Shown: positions 42,574 through 54,561, counted from the stretch's first letter. The stretch: DNA of 64,000 nt from Viola odorata (GCA_963691705.1 OY829545.1:33405475-33469474), one strand, 5' to 3'. Program-made: numbers and translations. The notes: generated by a model not told the origin, from the sequence alone.

Positions 42574-44271
42574 AATATCCCCACACTACCCCGATGCTCG
42601 CCCTCGAGCATTAAAATCAGAAAACATCACCTCACCAGGAACACACAGCCTCAATCCATAACACACAGAGTTACTTACGCCACCACTTACGCCTCGACCA
42701 AGCAGTACGCCACCCTCCAGCCTAGATGAACTCTGCACTACTCTAAAGGAATAAAAAAACCAGAAGAGTAGCTTTCCTACATCAGCCTGCTGCAAGCAAT
42801 CCTCACAAGATATGGTGTTTGTCACTCACGCTAAAAAATAGAGTTAGGTGTTTATCGCTCATCAATGCTAATGATCATGCACAAAACTAAATTCACAATA
42901 ACGACCCGAGTATAAAGAACATACGCATGGGCAATCAAATGATCATAGAGACTTTGCAAGGGTAAAGCAAAAATAAGATGTTGAAGAAGGGGGGTTCAAA
43001 GCAGAGAGGAATAAGGATAGAAGATTCTTAGCTGGAAAAATGCAAGTTGGTGAGAAAGACCTTCTGATGGCAGTGGCACGGGCAAGACAGAGAGCGCTGA
43101 AGGAGAGTGGGGGTATCTTCTGTAGGAAAGTGTCATCGGTCTTCTGATCTTTGAAGTGCTTTGCTCCAGTTCTGATTTGTACTCCTCTTTTGCTCAAATG
43201 ATTTGTACTCTAGTTTTTTTTTTTTGAGCAATAAGGGAGCGTACATGATATTCTGAACTGTTGAACGGGAGCAGCAAAAATTTCCTTGGGCGTCTGATCT
43301 TTAGTACGTACATGATGTGAACGGCTCGGCCTAGCAGTTGATCTCCATATTGCTTACTGGAATGCTTTGATTTGCTTTTGAATATCTAGGCTGAGCCGTC
43401 AGGAATCCCCACACTAGAGCTTTTGCTTCTCTGATGCGCTCTATGATAGTTGCCATATTACTGCTTTCAGCATCTCGGTCAAGCAGCTCAATACCCCCAC
43501 ATCGAAGATGTTGATTTTCTCTGTCCCACCTTACCACTGCCGAAGGCATCTCTCACCTGCTAAGAAAAGAAAGGAATGGCTCAAGCAGTTAGAAGGGTAG
43601 TGAAAGAAAGGGGTGAGCATGTTGGGTAAAGAGATAAAAAGCCAAAAATAACAAAGAAAATGCAAAGTCCCTAATCACATCATCGCTTTCCCATGTCTAA
43701 TCATGTCTATACCCAAGGGGTCTCATGCAAATTTGGCCAGCACACAAGTCATGCATCCACTCAGAAATAAAATACGGCATGAAAGCTCAAACACTTACGG
43801 GACAAAAATACAATGATTGCAAGCAGCTAGGGCAAGATGTAGTCATAAGAGCTAACAGGCAGTATAGTGTGCAAGTGGTTTTGGTGCAGTGGGTGAAGAT
43901 TCTGTGTGAAGTGGGCCTACTCGGTGCATTCCATCAAAGGTGAGTTTAAAAAAACAGGGGTAGTGTAAACAGTTGAAAATCTTTTGAGGGGAATTCAAAT
44001 CGGGCAAAAACATGCATATGCAGGGCAAACAGTCATGCAATATGATAGTAATCAAGCAGTCATGCAAAATATGCTAAAAATGCGCACAAAATATATCATA
44101 AAAGTATGAAACCCATCCCCACACTAAAGCAAAACACCGTCCTCGGTGTAGAGAAGAGAATCAAACCAACGCAGTTCAAAGAAAAATAGGGGGAAGGGAA
44201 ATTGTTCACCGCGAAAATAAAGTACAAAATGAGCCCAAGGGCGAAGAGATAGAATAGTTTGGGGGAGTGGA
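42574..44271 (-). other. 3' untranslated region of element D
   Basis: Between the extra ORF and the 3' LTR. A polypurine-type stretch (GGGTAGTGTGGGGATATT, minus) abuts the LTR at 42574-42591. A run of T at 43214-43226 and short shadow ORFs are present. I recognise no gene in these 1.7 kb. Confidence 0.6.
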
Positions 44272-46305
44272 TCATGGGCTAGCAGGAGGACGCAGCCTCA
44301 AGACTAACTCATTGGGAAGATTCTGGAGAAGGGAGATGACCGTCCGCAGCAGGGCATTTGTCTCCGCGATGGCAGTAGCTGTAGGTGCGGCATCCACAAT
44401 GTCAGGAACAACTTGCCCGGGACGTTCATCGCGAGCGGGAGACTGAACAGGGGAGGGAGGAGGTGAATCAGCAGTCAGGTCCGGCCACTCGAAGGCTCCT
44501 CCATTCTGGGCACTCCAGACTCCCTTAGCTCCTCCTGTGTATCCTTTGCTGAAACACAAAACACGACCTTTCAAGCGCAAATTGCCCATACCATCAAGGG
44601 TACGGGCATCAAGCAGTTTAAAACCAACAGGCACAAAAAGATCACAGCTAGATACATCAAGACCACGTTGTTCAACAGCCAAGCGAGTAATCAGGGAACC
44701 AAGAATAGGATTACGGCCGCAAGTAATAATAACATTCAATTCATGTGCAATCCAGTAACCTAAATTGGCCTTATGGCCGTTATGCATACACCACAAAAAG
44801 AATAATTCCTGGACAGACAGGGTGCCCGAGGACTGCATCTTGCCCGCGAAGGTGAGGGCAAGGAAACGATGAAGTACACGAAGGGCTGGGTCACGCAGCT
44901 GATGGCCTTTAGACTTACGGGAAGTATAGCCGATATTTGGATCGCCCGTAAGCTGTCTAAAGGCACTGGTGACATCAAACTCAAGAGGGTATTCAGCAAA
45001 TGCACCAAGATACCAAGGGACACCCAAATCAGATTGCTTGACAAAGCCAAGCATGACATTAAACTTGTCAACAGAAAGGTGCTCCCAAATATCCATCAAA
45101 CGAAAATTAACTACCCTATCAGCCCCTAAATGCAAGCTACCCTTCCCTTTTTGTTTAAGCACGGCAGTGTCAAACCAGAAAGAAGCAAAGAATTCATGGC
45201 TCAATTCTAAGAACGTGGGATGCACAAGGTCAAACAAAGGACGCCAACCAATATTATCAATCAGCAAATTCACCCTAGCAGCTATTCCCATTTTTTCACA
45301 AAAATCGTAATCAAGTTGAGCAGAAGGGGAAACAAGCATACCGTGCAAAGCTAACAACCTATCATTGCTCTGTTTATCAGGAAATTCCAACCATCCATAC
45401 AAGTGAGCGAGATCGGGTGTTACCTGGGCAAGGGGCGCGGCTGCGCCTGCTCTGGCGTGGGCCGAATGAGCTGCAGGAGTGGGCATCACCGTCTTGACAG
45501 AGCTGTCGGTGATGCGGGCTGATTTTCTAGGCTGGGAAGAGATAACTGGTGTAGCAGGGGCCTTGCGCTTGGGTTTGACTAGTGATGGCTCCTCAACCTC
45601 CATAGAGGTGTCCTCGGTGGTCTCAGCAGGAGGAGGGACAAAAGCTTCGTCCTCAGAGTCATCATCGGACTCGATGGGCACGCGAAGCTGCACTTTCTTG
45701 GGTTTTCCCTCAGCATAGCACACTGGCTCGATCAAGCGGCCACGGGAGGTCATACTACGGCCCATGGGCAAACCGCTGGGGCCAGGAACAGATCCAGTGA
45801 TCTGGACATCGGACGTCGGCGTTGTGGTCTTGATCTGAGCGACCGCTGTCTCTGGGTTGTCCTTGGGAGTATCATTGGCATCCTCCTCCGATTCCTCCTC
45901 GGAGGCATTTTCTTCACCAGATGCATCACCTGACTCCTCTTCGTCTTCCCCAGATTCCTCGTCGCCCGATGACTCGCCAGACCCATCTGCAGCAGTAGAA
46001 GCGTCAACGGCCGCCGTGCCGGAGGCACCCGGCGGCAATGTCGTCGACGACGCGGCCTGGATAGTAGTAGCAGTCTCGACGGAGTCCACGGTATCACCAG
46101 TATTGGACTCATATTCACCGGACGAAGTCTCATCGTCGGCCACAGGTGATTTTGTGGGAGTGATGACGGGAGCAGGGGTGGTTCGAGGGGTAGTTTGTTT
46201 CGGAGGCGAGGGTTGGGGTAGCACTGGGGCGGGCGGCGGATTTCTTAGATCTAGCCATGGGAGAAGATGGAGAGTTTGTGTGAGAGTAGGAAAGGTTGGG
46301 AGCAC
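44272..46305 (-). CDS. Athila extra ORF (677 codons, intact), ATHILA ORF-1/env-position protein
   Basis: Open for 677 codons. The N-terminal 60 residues are Pro/Thr-rich, followed by a strongly acidic Ser/Glu/Asp region (about residues 70-155), a basic KPKRKAP cluster near 240-260, and a folded domain from about 290: LYGWLEFPDKQSNDRLLALH, LVHPTFLELSHEFFASFWF, RFLALTFAGKM, ELFFLWCMHNGHKANLGYW, RLAVEQRGLDVSS. This resembles the Pfam ATHILA ORF-1 family. A better-looking start MARSKKSAARPSA lies at 46259 in another frame, so a one-base shift in a GCC-rich run near 46230 may have separated start and body. I see no signal peptide or clear membrane span, so an envelope role is not supported. Being intact in an otherwise damaged element is notable. 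Confidence 0.75.
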   Translation of the reverse strand: MLPTFPTLTQTLHLLPWLDLRNPPPAPVLPQPSPPKQTTPRTTPAPVITPTKSPVADDETSSGEYESNTGDTVDSVETATTIQAASSTTLPPGASGTAAVDASTAADGSGESSGDEESGEDEEESGDASGEENASEEESEEDANDTPKDNPETAVAQIKTTTPTSDVQITGSVPGPSGLPMGRSMTSRGRLIEPVCYAEGKPKKVQLRVPIESDDDSEDEAFVPPPAETTEDTSMEVEEPSLVKPKRKAPATPVISSQPRKSARITDSSVKTVMPTPAAHSAHARAGAAAPLAQVTPDLAHLYGWLEFPDKQSNDRLLALHGMLVSPSAQLDYDFCEKMGIAARVNLLIDNIGWRPLFDLVHPTFLELSHEFFASFWFDTAVLKQKGKGSLHLGADRVVNFRLMDIWEHLSVDKFNVMLGFVKQSDLGVPWYLGAFAEYPLEFDVTSAFRQLTGDPNIGYTSRKSKGHQLRDPALRVLHRFLALTFAGKMQSSGTLSVQELFFLWCMHNGHKANLGYWIAHELNVIITCGRNPILGSLITRLAVEQRGLDVSSCDLFVPVGFKLLDARTLDGMGNLRLKGRVLCFSKGYTGGAKGVWSAQNGGAFEWPDLTADSPPPSPVQSPARDERPGQVVPDIVDAAPTATAIAETNALLRTVISLLQNLPNELVLRLRPPASP

Positions 46306-46727
46306 GGGAGAAGATGAAAGAAAAGTGGAGAGTGAAGAAGAAAAGGGAAGAAAGGAGTCTCCCTTTATGGCTGCCAGCTGCTAGCCGTTGCTCACGTGCG
46401 GATGTGGCGGCTGGTGATTGGGGTCCATCAAATCCCAACTGAAGGTCTCCAACTGTCACGCTCCTGTCACCATCAAATCAGGAGTTTAAAATTCAAAAAG
46501 GAAATTACCTAAAGGTGGAAAAGAAAAAAATATATAATAAGGAAATAAAAAGGGAAATAATAAATAAAAATTAGACTAAAATGGGAGGGGATTTCGGAAT
46601 GGAGAAAATCATAGGGGTGGTATTTACAATTAGAATAAAATATAGATAAACTAAAGGAAGAAATTAAAAATTAAAGATAAAAAGTAAAAATGGAGAAACG
46701 CGGGTTGCCTCCTGCAAAGCGCCGTGG
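46306..46727 (-). other. Spacer between integrase and extra ORF of D
   Basis: AT-rich non-coding stretch (46480-46690 especially). It may hold the leader or splice acceptor for the extra ORF; I cannot point to a specific site. Confidence 0.45.
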
Positions 46728-47933
46728 TTATCGTCTCGGCCTAGACGCTGATAACCAGAATAAGAGTTGGTCAGGTGGTTCAGCAACAGCCATCTCCTCA
46801 GCGACGAATGGCTTGAACCCCTCATAAAATGCCTTTAGGCGATGTCCGTTGACCTTAAACGTGACTCCCGTATCTAAACTTTTAATTTCAACGGCGTCGT
46901 GGTCATGAACGGCTGTGACAACATAAGGACCTGTCCACTTGGACTTCAACTTTCCTAAAAACAACCTCAGACAGGAGTTATAGAGCAAGACCTTCTATCC
47001 GACCTCGAAAGATTTATGAGATAGGACTTTGTCATGGTAGGCCTTCGTCTTGCCCTTGTAGATGAGAGCATTCTCGTAGGCATCATCACAAAGCTCTTCT
47101 AACTCCTGAATTTGTAGTTTGCGATGTTTTCCAGCCTCGTCAAGGTTGAAATTGGCTCTTCGAATAGCCCAAAAGGCTTTATGCTCGATTTCCACGGGTA
47201 AGTGGCAAGGTTTGCCAAAGACAAGCCGGTAGGGGGTCATTCCGATAGGAGTCTTAAACGCTGTTCGATAAGCCCAAAGAGCGTCGTCCAGCTTCAAACT
47301 CCAATCCTTGCGGGATTGGCTGACCGTCTTCTCTAAAATCGCTTTGATCTCTCGATTAGATACCTCGGCTTGACCATTTGTCTGCGGGTGGTAAGCTGTA
47401 GAGACACGATGTGTGACTCCGTACTGCTGGAGCAAGCCGCTAATAACTCGATTGCAGAAATGGGTTCCGCGGTCACTAATGAGGGCTCTCGGGGCTCCAA
47501 ACCTGCTAAAAATACGAGAACGAAGAAAAGCTGCAACCACTTTGGAATCATCAGCCTTGGTCGCCTTGGCCTCAACCCATTTAGAAACGTAATCAACCGC
47601 TAAGAGGATATACACGTTTCCGTATGAGTTGGGGAAGGGACCCATAAAATCAATTCCCCAAATATCAAAAATTTCACAAGCGAGAATACCTGTGAGTGGC
47701 ATTTGGTTTCGGGCGCCAATGTTACCTGTACTCTGACAGCGCGGGCAAGCTGCGCAGAACATGTGGCTGTCTTTGAATAGTGAAGGCCAGTAGAGTCCTG
47801 CTTCTAGAACTTTCATGGTTGTCTTCTTGGCTGCAAAGTGGCCTCCTTCTGTGGAAGAGTGGCAGAACCTGAGGATGGATGGGATCTCATCCGTGGTGAC
47901 ACATCGTGTAATGATTTGATCCGAACAAAACTT
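46728..47933 (-). pseudogene. Integrase of element D (Athila)
   Basis: From the stop at 47934 the frame reads HHCC finger ([13 protein letters not shown] ... CAACPRC), core D-D-E ([37 protein letters not shown]), [20 protein letters not shown], and after a TAG at 46995 the C-terminal module [16 protein letters not shown], ending at 46728. Same frame as RT. Only two nonsense codons are seen in this segment. Confidence 0.85.
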
Positions 47934-49737
47934 TCATAGGTACGGACTGTCCCATATGTAAGACCTGGCTTGTCTTCTGATACGCTTCTGTTCCGAAGGG
48001 GATGAATCTGCTGGAAGGTGACCTGTGGCACAGAAATTAGCGATATCAGTAAACCAAGGGTAGTCAATGGCTTGGGCAAGACAAAGCTGTTCATCAGGGA
48101 AAGTGTCACGAATAGGAATAAGTGAATCATCCGCCTGGGTAGGCAGGCGACTCAGATGATCAGCTACAGAGTTCTCAGTGCCTCTCTTGTCCTTGATTTC
48201 TAAGTTAAACTCCTGAAGTAGAAGTATCCACCGGATTAGGCGAGGTTTTGCATCCAGCTTGGTCAAGAGGCAGCGGAGTGCGGTATGGTCCGAAAAGATG
48301 GTTACTTGCGTTCCCAAAAGGTATTGACGGAATTTATCCAATGCAAAGACCACGGCGAGGAGTTCCTTCTCTGTAGTAGTGTAGTTTCGTTGGGCAGCAT
48401 CCATGAGTTTCGAGGCATAGTAGATGACATAAACCTCTCGGTCTTTCTTCTGTCCCAACACAGCTCCCAAGGCATTGTTACTTGCGTCGCACATGATTTC
48501 GAACGGAAGTGTCCAGTCTGGTGCGCGGATAATGGGGGTTGAGATCAGCTTCTGCTTGAGGAGGTCAAACGCGGCTTTACATCTATCGTCGAAGATGAAT
48601 TCAACGTCTCGGCCGAGTAGCTGGCACATCGGCTGGGTGATCTTGGAAAAATCCTTGATAAATCTCCTATAGAAACCTGCATGGCCCAGAAACGAACGTA
48701 CCTCACATACACAAGTGGGATATGGTAAAGACTCGATTACCTCGATTTTCGCCTTGTCCACTTCGATTCCCTTGCGGGAAACGATGTGTCCCAAAATCAG
48801 TCCCTGGTCTACCATAAAGTGACACTTCTCATAATTGAGAACGAGGTTAGTTTCAACACATTTTTGTAAAACTTTTCGCAAGGTGAGTAAACATTCAGGA
48901 AAAGAATTACCATAAACTGTGAAATCGTCCATAAATACCTCGATTCCTTTTTCAACGAGCTCGGAGAAGATACTGACCATACAACGCTGGAATGTAGCAG
49001 GTGCGTTGCAAAGACCAAAGGGCATCCTTCTATAAGCGAATGTACCGAAGGGACAGGTGAAAATGGTCTTGTCTTGATCGTCTAGGGCAACCGGTATCTG
49101 ATGAAATCCTGAATATCCGTCAAGGCAGTAGTAATGTGTTTTCCCAGCCAAACGCTCCAGCATCTGGTCAATAAATGGCAAGGGAAAGTGATCCTTCCTC
49201 GTGGCAGCGTTTAATCGACGGTAATCGATGCAAACGTGCCACCCGTTCTGTATACGTGTGGGAATCTGTTCGCCGTTTTGTCCCGTGGTGATTGTGATAC
49301 CAGTCTTCTTCGGGACAACTTGAACTGGGCTGACCCAAGTACTGTCCGAGATAGGGTAGATCACACCAGCGTCGAGGAGTTTCAATATTTCCTTCTTAAC
49401 GACCTCCATCATGGGTGGGTTAAGACGGCGTTGTGGCTGGCGAACTGATTTGCTATCATCATCTAGGTGTATCCGATGAGTGAACAGGGCGGGAGATAGT
49501 CATTTGATATCTGAAATCGTCCATCCAATAGCTCTCTTGAATTCCTTCAGTAGGGCGACTAGAGATGTTTCTTCTTCGGTATCTAGTCTGCTGGAGATGA
49601 TGACGGGTAAAGATTCATGGGCACCGAGGTAAGCATACTTCAGGTGCTCGGGCAAGACCTTGAGTTCCAAGTTTGGGGCCTGCACAATGGAAGGAGGGAG
49701 TTTAGTATATTCAGAGGGCAAAGGCTTCACCACCATA
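47934..49737 (-). pseudogene. Reverse transcriptase and RNase H of element D (Athila)
   Basis: GWTISDIK precedes a TGA at about 49502; the frame then runs open from 49412 to 47934 (492 codons). RT: PVQVVPKKTG, WHVCIDYRRLNAATRKDHFP, SGFHQIP, FAYRRMPFGLCNAPATFQRCM and the catalytic FMDD (VFMDDFTVYG, near 48940). RNase H: FEIMCDASNNALGAVLGQ, TTTEKELLAVVFALDKFRQY, SDHTALRCLL, VADHLSRLP. Very well kept apart from the two stops. Confidence 0.88.
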
Positions 49738-50502
49738 TTAAACGGGGAGTGAGGGGTGGTTTCTAAGACAGAAACGATCTCTCGCAGGGGTGGGGGTGAC
49801 AAATTTGGATTCCAGATTTTGCATCTCCGCGAAGTTGACACTATTGGCTAGGGCAAGCTGCAGAGGATCCATAGAAAATAAGTCAGCAATTTCCTCAACA
49901 TCTGGGTCAACAATATCAATAAAATTGAGACTAGAGAATTCAGAAGGGAAACGCATGGCATCAGTCATGCTAAATCGGATAGTCTGCCCATCGAACTCAA
50001 GGGTAATCGATGCATCATAGACGTCTATCTTTGCACGTGCAGTCCTGAGGAATGGTCGACCCAACAGGACGTCGGAGGGTTTAGTGCCTTGTTCGTTTTC
50101 CATACTGATCACATAAAAGTCGGCCGAAAAGAGGAGGCTACCGACTTGGACTAGAACGTCCTCAATGATTCCTTCTGGATAGATAATTGATCGATCTGCC
50201 AGCTGGATGACAACTCTGGTTGGCTTCAGTGGTCCGAGTTCTAGCTGAGCGTATATTGTCAAGGGCAAGACGTTGATACCTGCGCCTAAATCACACATAG
50301 CTTTGCCAATGTCAGTACCTCCAAGCTTGCAGGGAATCGTAAACATTCCTGGATCTGCACACTTTGGAGGGATTTTTCTTTGAATAACAGCAGAAACATT
50401 AACACCCACACTAATTTTGTTCACGCTAGCCAATTTACTTTTGTTAGTGCATAAGGATTTCAGGAACTTAGCATAACGTGGAACGCTCTTAATAGCCTGC
50501 AT
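49738..50502 (-). CDS. Protease region of element D (Athila)
   Basis: Open reading MQAIKSVPRYAKFLKSLCTN to 49738. PPKCADPGMFTIPCKLG precedes the active site MCDLGAGINVLP (catalytic Asp in DLG), then RSIIYPEGIIEDVLV and DVLLGRPFLRTARAKIDV. This Athila-style order (gag tail, short link, protease) continues gag upstream in the same frame. A frameshift near 49780 separates it from RT. Confidence 0.8.
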   Translation of the reverse strand: MQAIKSVPRYAKFLKSLCTNKSKLASVNKISVGVNVSAVIQRKIPPKCADPGMFTIPCKLGGTDIGKAMCDLGAGINVLPLTIYAQLELGPLKPTRVVIQLADRSIIYPEGIIEDVLVQVGSLLFSADFYVISMENEQGTKPSDVLLGRPFLRTARAKIDVYDASITLEFDGQTIRFSMTDAMRFPSEFSSLNFIDIVDPDVEEIADLFSMDPLQLALANSVNFAEMQNLESKFVTPTPARDRFCLRNHPSLPV

Positions 50503-50651
50503 AAGTGGGATGTTAATATGAACCTTACTAAATAAGTCAAAAATTACTTTTTCTTCTTTTTCTTTTTTCTTTTTGACTAACCTGTGTGGGAAGGGAGGCT
50601 CAAGGACTTTGATGATGAATTCATCAGAGAATTCGGAACCCTCATTATTAA

Positions 50652-52883
50652 GGGGTAATAGTTTTTACCACCCCTGAACTATCGGCGAAAATCACAAACT
50701 TCCCCTGAACTTCATTTTTTAAAGTGCGTCTCCCCTGAACTATTGTTTTCAAGCAAAAAGACCCCCTCCGTTAACTTTTTCTGTTAAATCTAACATTTTA
50801 CCACCTACAGCAGTTTTTTTTTTTTTTACAAGTAATTATATTTTAAATAATATATTTAATTTTAAAAAATTCAAAAAAATAAAAAAATGTAAAAATTTCA
50901 AAAAAAATGTAAAAATTATAAAAAAATTTGTAAAAATTCCAAAAAAAATTCAGAAAAAATGTAAAAATTCAAAATTGTAAAAAATTCAAAAAAATTATAA
51001 AAATTAAAAAAAAATGTTAAAATTCAAAAAAAATGTAAACATTCCAAAAAAATTGTAAAAAATTCAAAACAAAATTGTAAAATGTCTTAAAAATTTGTAA
51101 AAATTCCATAAAAAATTAATTAATATAAAAATTCAGAAAAAATGTAATAATTCCAAAAAAAAATTAATTAATCTAAAAATTCAGGAAAAATGTAATAATT
51201 CCAAAAACAATTAATTAATATAAAAATTCAAAAAAAATGTAAAAATTGAAAAAAAATGTAATAATTCCAAAAAAAAGTAAAAATTCCGAAAAAAATTCAA
51301 AAACAAATAGTAAAATGTCTTAAAAAATTAATCATTCTCTAAAAAATGTAATAATTCCAAAAAAATGTAATGATTCCAAAAAACAAATGTAAAACATCTA
51401 AAAATTCAGAAAAAATGTAAACATTCCAAAAAAATTGTAAAAAATTCAAAAACAAATTGTAAAATGTCTTAAAAAATTGTAAAAATTCCATAAAAAAAAT
51501 TAATTAAAATAACAATTCAGAAAAAATCGAAAAATCGAAAAAATGTAATAATTCTCTAAAAAATGTAATAATTCCAAAAAAATGTAAACATTCATAAAAA
51601 AATTAGTTAATCTAAAAATTCAGAAAACTATTACACGTTTTTTGATTTTTTACATTTTTTTGGAATTATTACATTTTTTTATGAATTTTTACATTTTTTT
51701 TGGAATTATTACATTTTTTATGAATTTTTACATTTTTTGGAATTATTGCATTTTTTTGGAATTTTTACATTTGTTTTGGAATTTGAACATTTTTTACATT
51801 TTTTCTGAATTTTTTGATTAATTAATTTTTTTGGAATTATTACATTTTTTTACATTTTGAACATTTTTTACATTTTTTCTGAATTTTTTGGTTAATTAAT
51901 ATTTTTGGAATTATTACATTTTTTTGGAATTTTTACATTTTTTTGGAATTATTACATTTTTTAGAGAATTATTACATTTTTTCTGAATTTTTATATTAAT
52001 TAATTTTTTTATGGAATTTTTACAATTTTTTAAGACATTTTACAATTTGTTTTTGAATTTTTTACATTTTTTTTGGAATTTTTACATTTGTTTTGGAATT
52101 TTTACATTTTTTTTTGAATTATTACATTTTTTGGAATTATTACATTTTTTTCAATTATTACATTTTTTCTGAATTTTTATATTAATTAATTTTTTTATGG
52201 AATTTTTACAATTTTTTATGACATTTTACAATTTGTTTTTGAATTTTTTACATTTTTTTGGATTTTTTACATTTTTTTTGGAATTTTTACATTTTTTTTG
52301 GAATTATTACATTTTTTTGGAATTATTACATTTTTTTCAATTATTACATTTTTTCTGAATTTTTAGATTTTTTACATTTTTTCTGAATTTTTATATTAAT
52401 AAATTTTTTTATTGAATTTTTACAATTTTTTAAGACATTTTACAATTTGTTTTTGAATTTTTTACATTTGTTTTGTAATTTTTACATTTTTTTGGAATTT
52501 TTACATTTTTTTTGGAATTATTACATTTTTTTGGAATTATTACATTTTTTTTAATTTTTACATTTTTTCTGAATTTTGTTTGGAATTTTTTTAATTTTTT
52601 TTGGTATTTTTACATTTTTTTTGATATTTTTAGATTTATTTATTTTGTTGAATTTTTTAAAATTAATTATATTATTTAAAATATAATTACCTGCTGTAGC
52701 AGGTTAAAAAAAAAAAAAAACCTGCTATAGCAGGTAACATGTTAGACTTAACAGAAAAAGTTAACGGAGGGGGTCATTTTGCTCGAAAATAATAGTTCAA
52801 GGGAGGCGTACTTTAAAAAATGAAGTTCAGGGGAAGTTTGTGATTTTCGCCGATAGTTCAGGGGTGGTAAAAACTATTACCCC
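50652..52883. mobile_element. Element M: Mutator-like foldback element, 2232 bp
   Basis: Terminal inverted repeats start GGGGTAATAGTTTTTACCAC and extend about 170 bp before the low-complexity core. They are flanked by a perfect 9-bp duplication CATTATTAA (50643-50651 and 52884-52892), the size made by Mutator-type transposases. The left arm interior (50820-51640) is A-rich, made of AAAAATGTAAAAATTC-like units; the right arm (51640-52670) is the T-rich complement (ACATTTTTTTGGAATTATT), so the transcript could fold into a hairpin over 1 kb long. No transposase ORF: a non-autonomous element. Confidence 0.88.
52693..52738. repeat. Short palindromes in the right arm of M
   Basis: CCTGCTGTAGCAGG, an A-run, then CCTGCTATAGCAGG. 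The left arm has only a remnant (CCTACAGCAG at about 50810). This looks like a local duplication of a palindrome in one arm. Confidence 0.6.
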
Positions 52884-54561
52884 CATTATTAATGGGCGTT
52901 CCTGGTTTTCTGGAAGTGTAGACTTTCTTTTCCTTCTCTGCTCTAACCTCAGCTTCTTCAACCACGGGTGTGGGATCAGGGAGCTCAACTTCTTGGGCAA
53001 GCGGCTGGCGATCGGGTAACTGTGTGCCACTTCGGAGATTAATGGCACAGGCTCCGTGCTTAGGGTTTGCTTCAGGCTGTGGTGGCAGTCTTCCACCATT
53101 TTTCAGCTCCCTCACATCTGCGGATAGGGTTTCAAGGTTTCTAGTCAAGGCTCCAATATGGGTTTCATATTTTTTGTTCAATTCAACCATTAGCTGTCGC
53201 AAACTAAGTTCCTCATCGTTTGACGGAGGGGGTCCTTGCGGAGCTTGATATTGATATTGTTGATTGTTGTGATATGTGGTCCGTGGTTTGAAATTCTAGA
53301 GGTTGAAGGGCGGCTGTTGTTGGTTCTGGAACGGGTTCTGTGGCTGCATCTGGCTTGGTATAGGTTGCTGCTGGTTATTGTTACCATAGCTCAAGTTCGG
53401 GTGGCGCCAACCATTGAGATAATTCTGAGTATACGAATCTTGCTTCCTAGGGGCTCCATTATAGTTCCCTACGGCGTTCACATCTACTTCATCTGGAATA
53501 TGGGGACAAGCGTCTGTAGGGTGGTCAGTAAAGTTGCAGATGCCACAGGCTTTGATCTGCACGGGCTGGCCGCTGGTGAAGTTTTGAATCATTCCAGTAA
53601 GGGTGGAGAGTTGGTTCTCTATAGCAGCGGATCGAGCGTCATGCATGGGGAGGCTTAATTGGTCCAACGACACCGCATTCTTAGCCATGCGTTCTAGAAG
53701 AATTTTTGCGTTTTCAGCGGTTAGGGCAAGCATATCACCGTTACTGGCAGCATCTATTAATTCTTTGCTTCGCCCCCGCAGTCCCTCATGGAAGTACCCA
53801 AGGAGAGCGTGGTCAGGAATGTTGTGAGAGGGACAGAGAGTTTGCATCTTTTTGAACCTCTCGTAGTACTGTCCAATGTTCTCATTCTCTTTTTGGGTGA
53901 TGGATACTAGCTGTTTCTTGGTTATATTGGCCATGGACGTAGGGTAGTATTTTTCAGTAAACGCCTTGAACATGTCGGCCCAGCAAGTAATGGATAGGGC
54001 GGGCAGATCATAGAACCAGTTGCGAGCGTCGTCCTCAAGCGACCACATGAATGCTCTAAGCTTAGCTTGATTAATACCTACCTCTGGGGTTTTAGAGCTT
54101 CACAGACAGTATGGAGCTGCTGAAGATGTCGGAGGGCACTCTCTCTAGGGATGCCATGGAACTTGGGCAAGTAGTGGAGGACAGAGGATTTGATAATCCA
54201 ATCATGGGCAACGGTAGGCCATGCGATGCACCCAGTAGTGGTTTCGGCAGTAGCATTCAGTTCTGAGATGCAGGGATTGACGACAGCTTCGCCATCCCCA
54301 CCGTCATCGTTGTCAGCCATAGCAGGACGTTTGGAATTTAGGTTGTCTTCAACATCTCGATCGAGCAGATCGAAGTGAGCAGGGGGTTCCAAAGTTTCAA
54401 GGGGGAGGTCAGATGGATGAGGTGTAGGAGCTGCAGATTGACTTTGCTTAGCACGTTTGCGGGCTAATCGTTATGTTCTCCGGATCTCTGGATCGAAAGG
54501 TAGTAAAGTTGCGTTGGAAGACCTGGTCATACAAAAAAGAAAAGAGCGTTAGTTGCGTTAA

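Larger units (their letters stand above)
50503..54530 (-). pseudogene. gag of element D (Athila), split by element M
   Basis: ATG at 54530 (MTRSSNATLLPFDPEIRRT, then TAA). HYLPKFHGIPRESALRHLQQ, then a frameshift near 54085, then FMWSLEDDARNWFYDLP, TEKYYPTSMANITKK, YYERFKKMQTLCPSH, YFHEGLRGRSKELIDAA and a CCHC knuckle C-GI-C-NFTD-H-PTDA-C at about 53500. A stop occurs at 53296, followed by a Gln/Asn-rich region, LRQLMVELNKKYETHIG and CAINLRSGTQL. The frame meets element M at PINN (52884) and resumes as EGSEFSDEFIIKV at 50651. M plus its duplication is 2241 bp, a multiple of three, so both sides are still in the same frame. Confidence 0.82.

Noticed and set aside
44272..46305. Calling the Athila extra ORF an envelope protein
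   Set aside because: No signal peptide, no convincing membrane segment and a domain that looks like ATHILA ORF-1.
45857..46384. 175-codon plus-strand ORF rich in Ser/Asp
   Set aside because: It is the complement of the acidic low-complexity region of the Athila extra ORF; codon bias alone keeps it open.
50820..52680. A/T-rich array taken for a microsatellite or centromeric satellite
   Set aside because: It is bounded by inverted repeats and a 9-bp duplication, so it is the core of element M.
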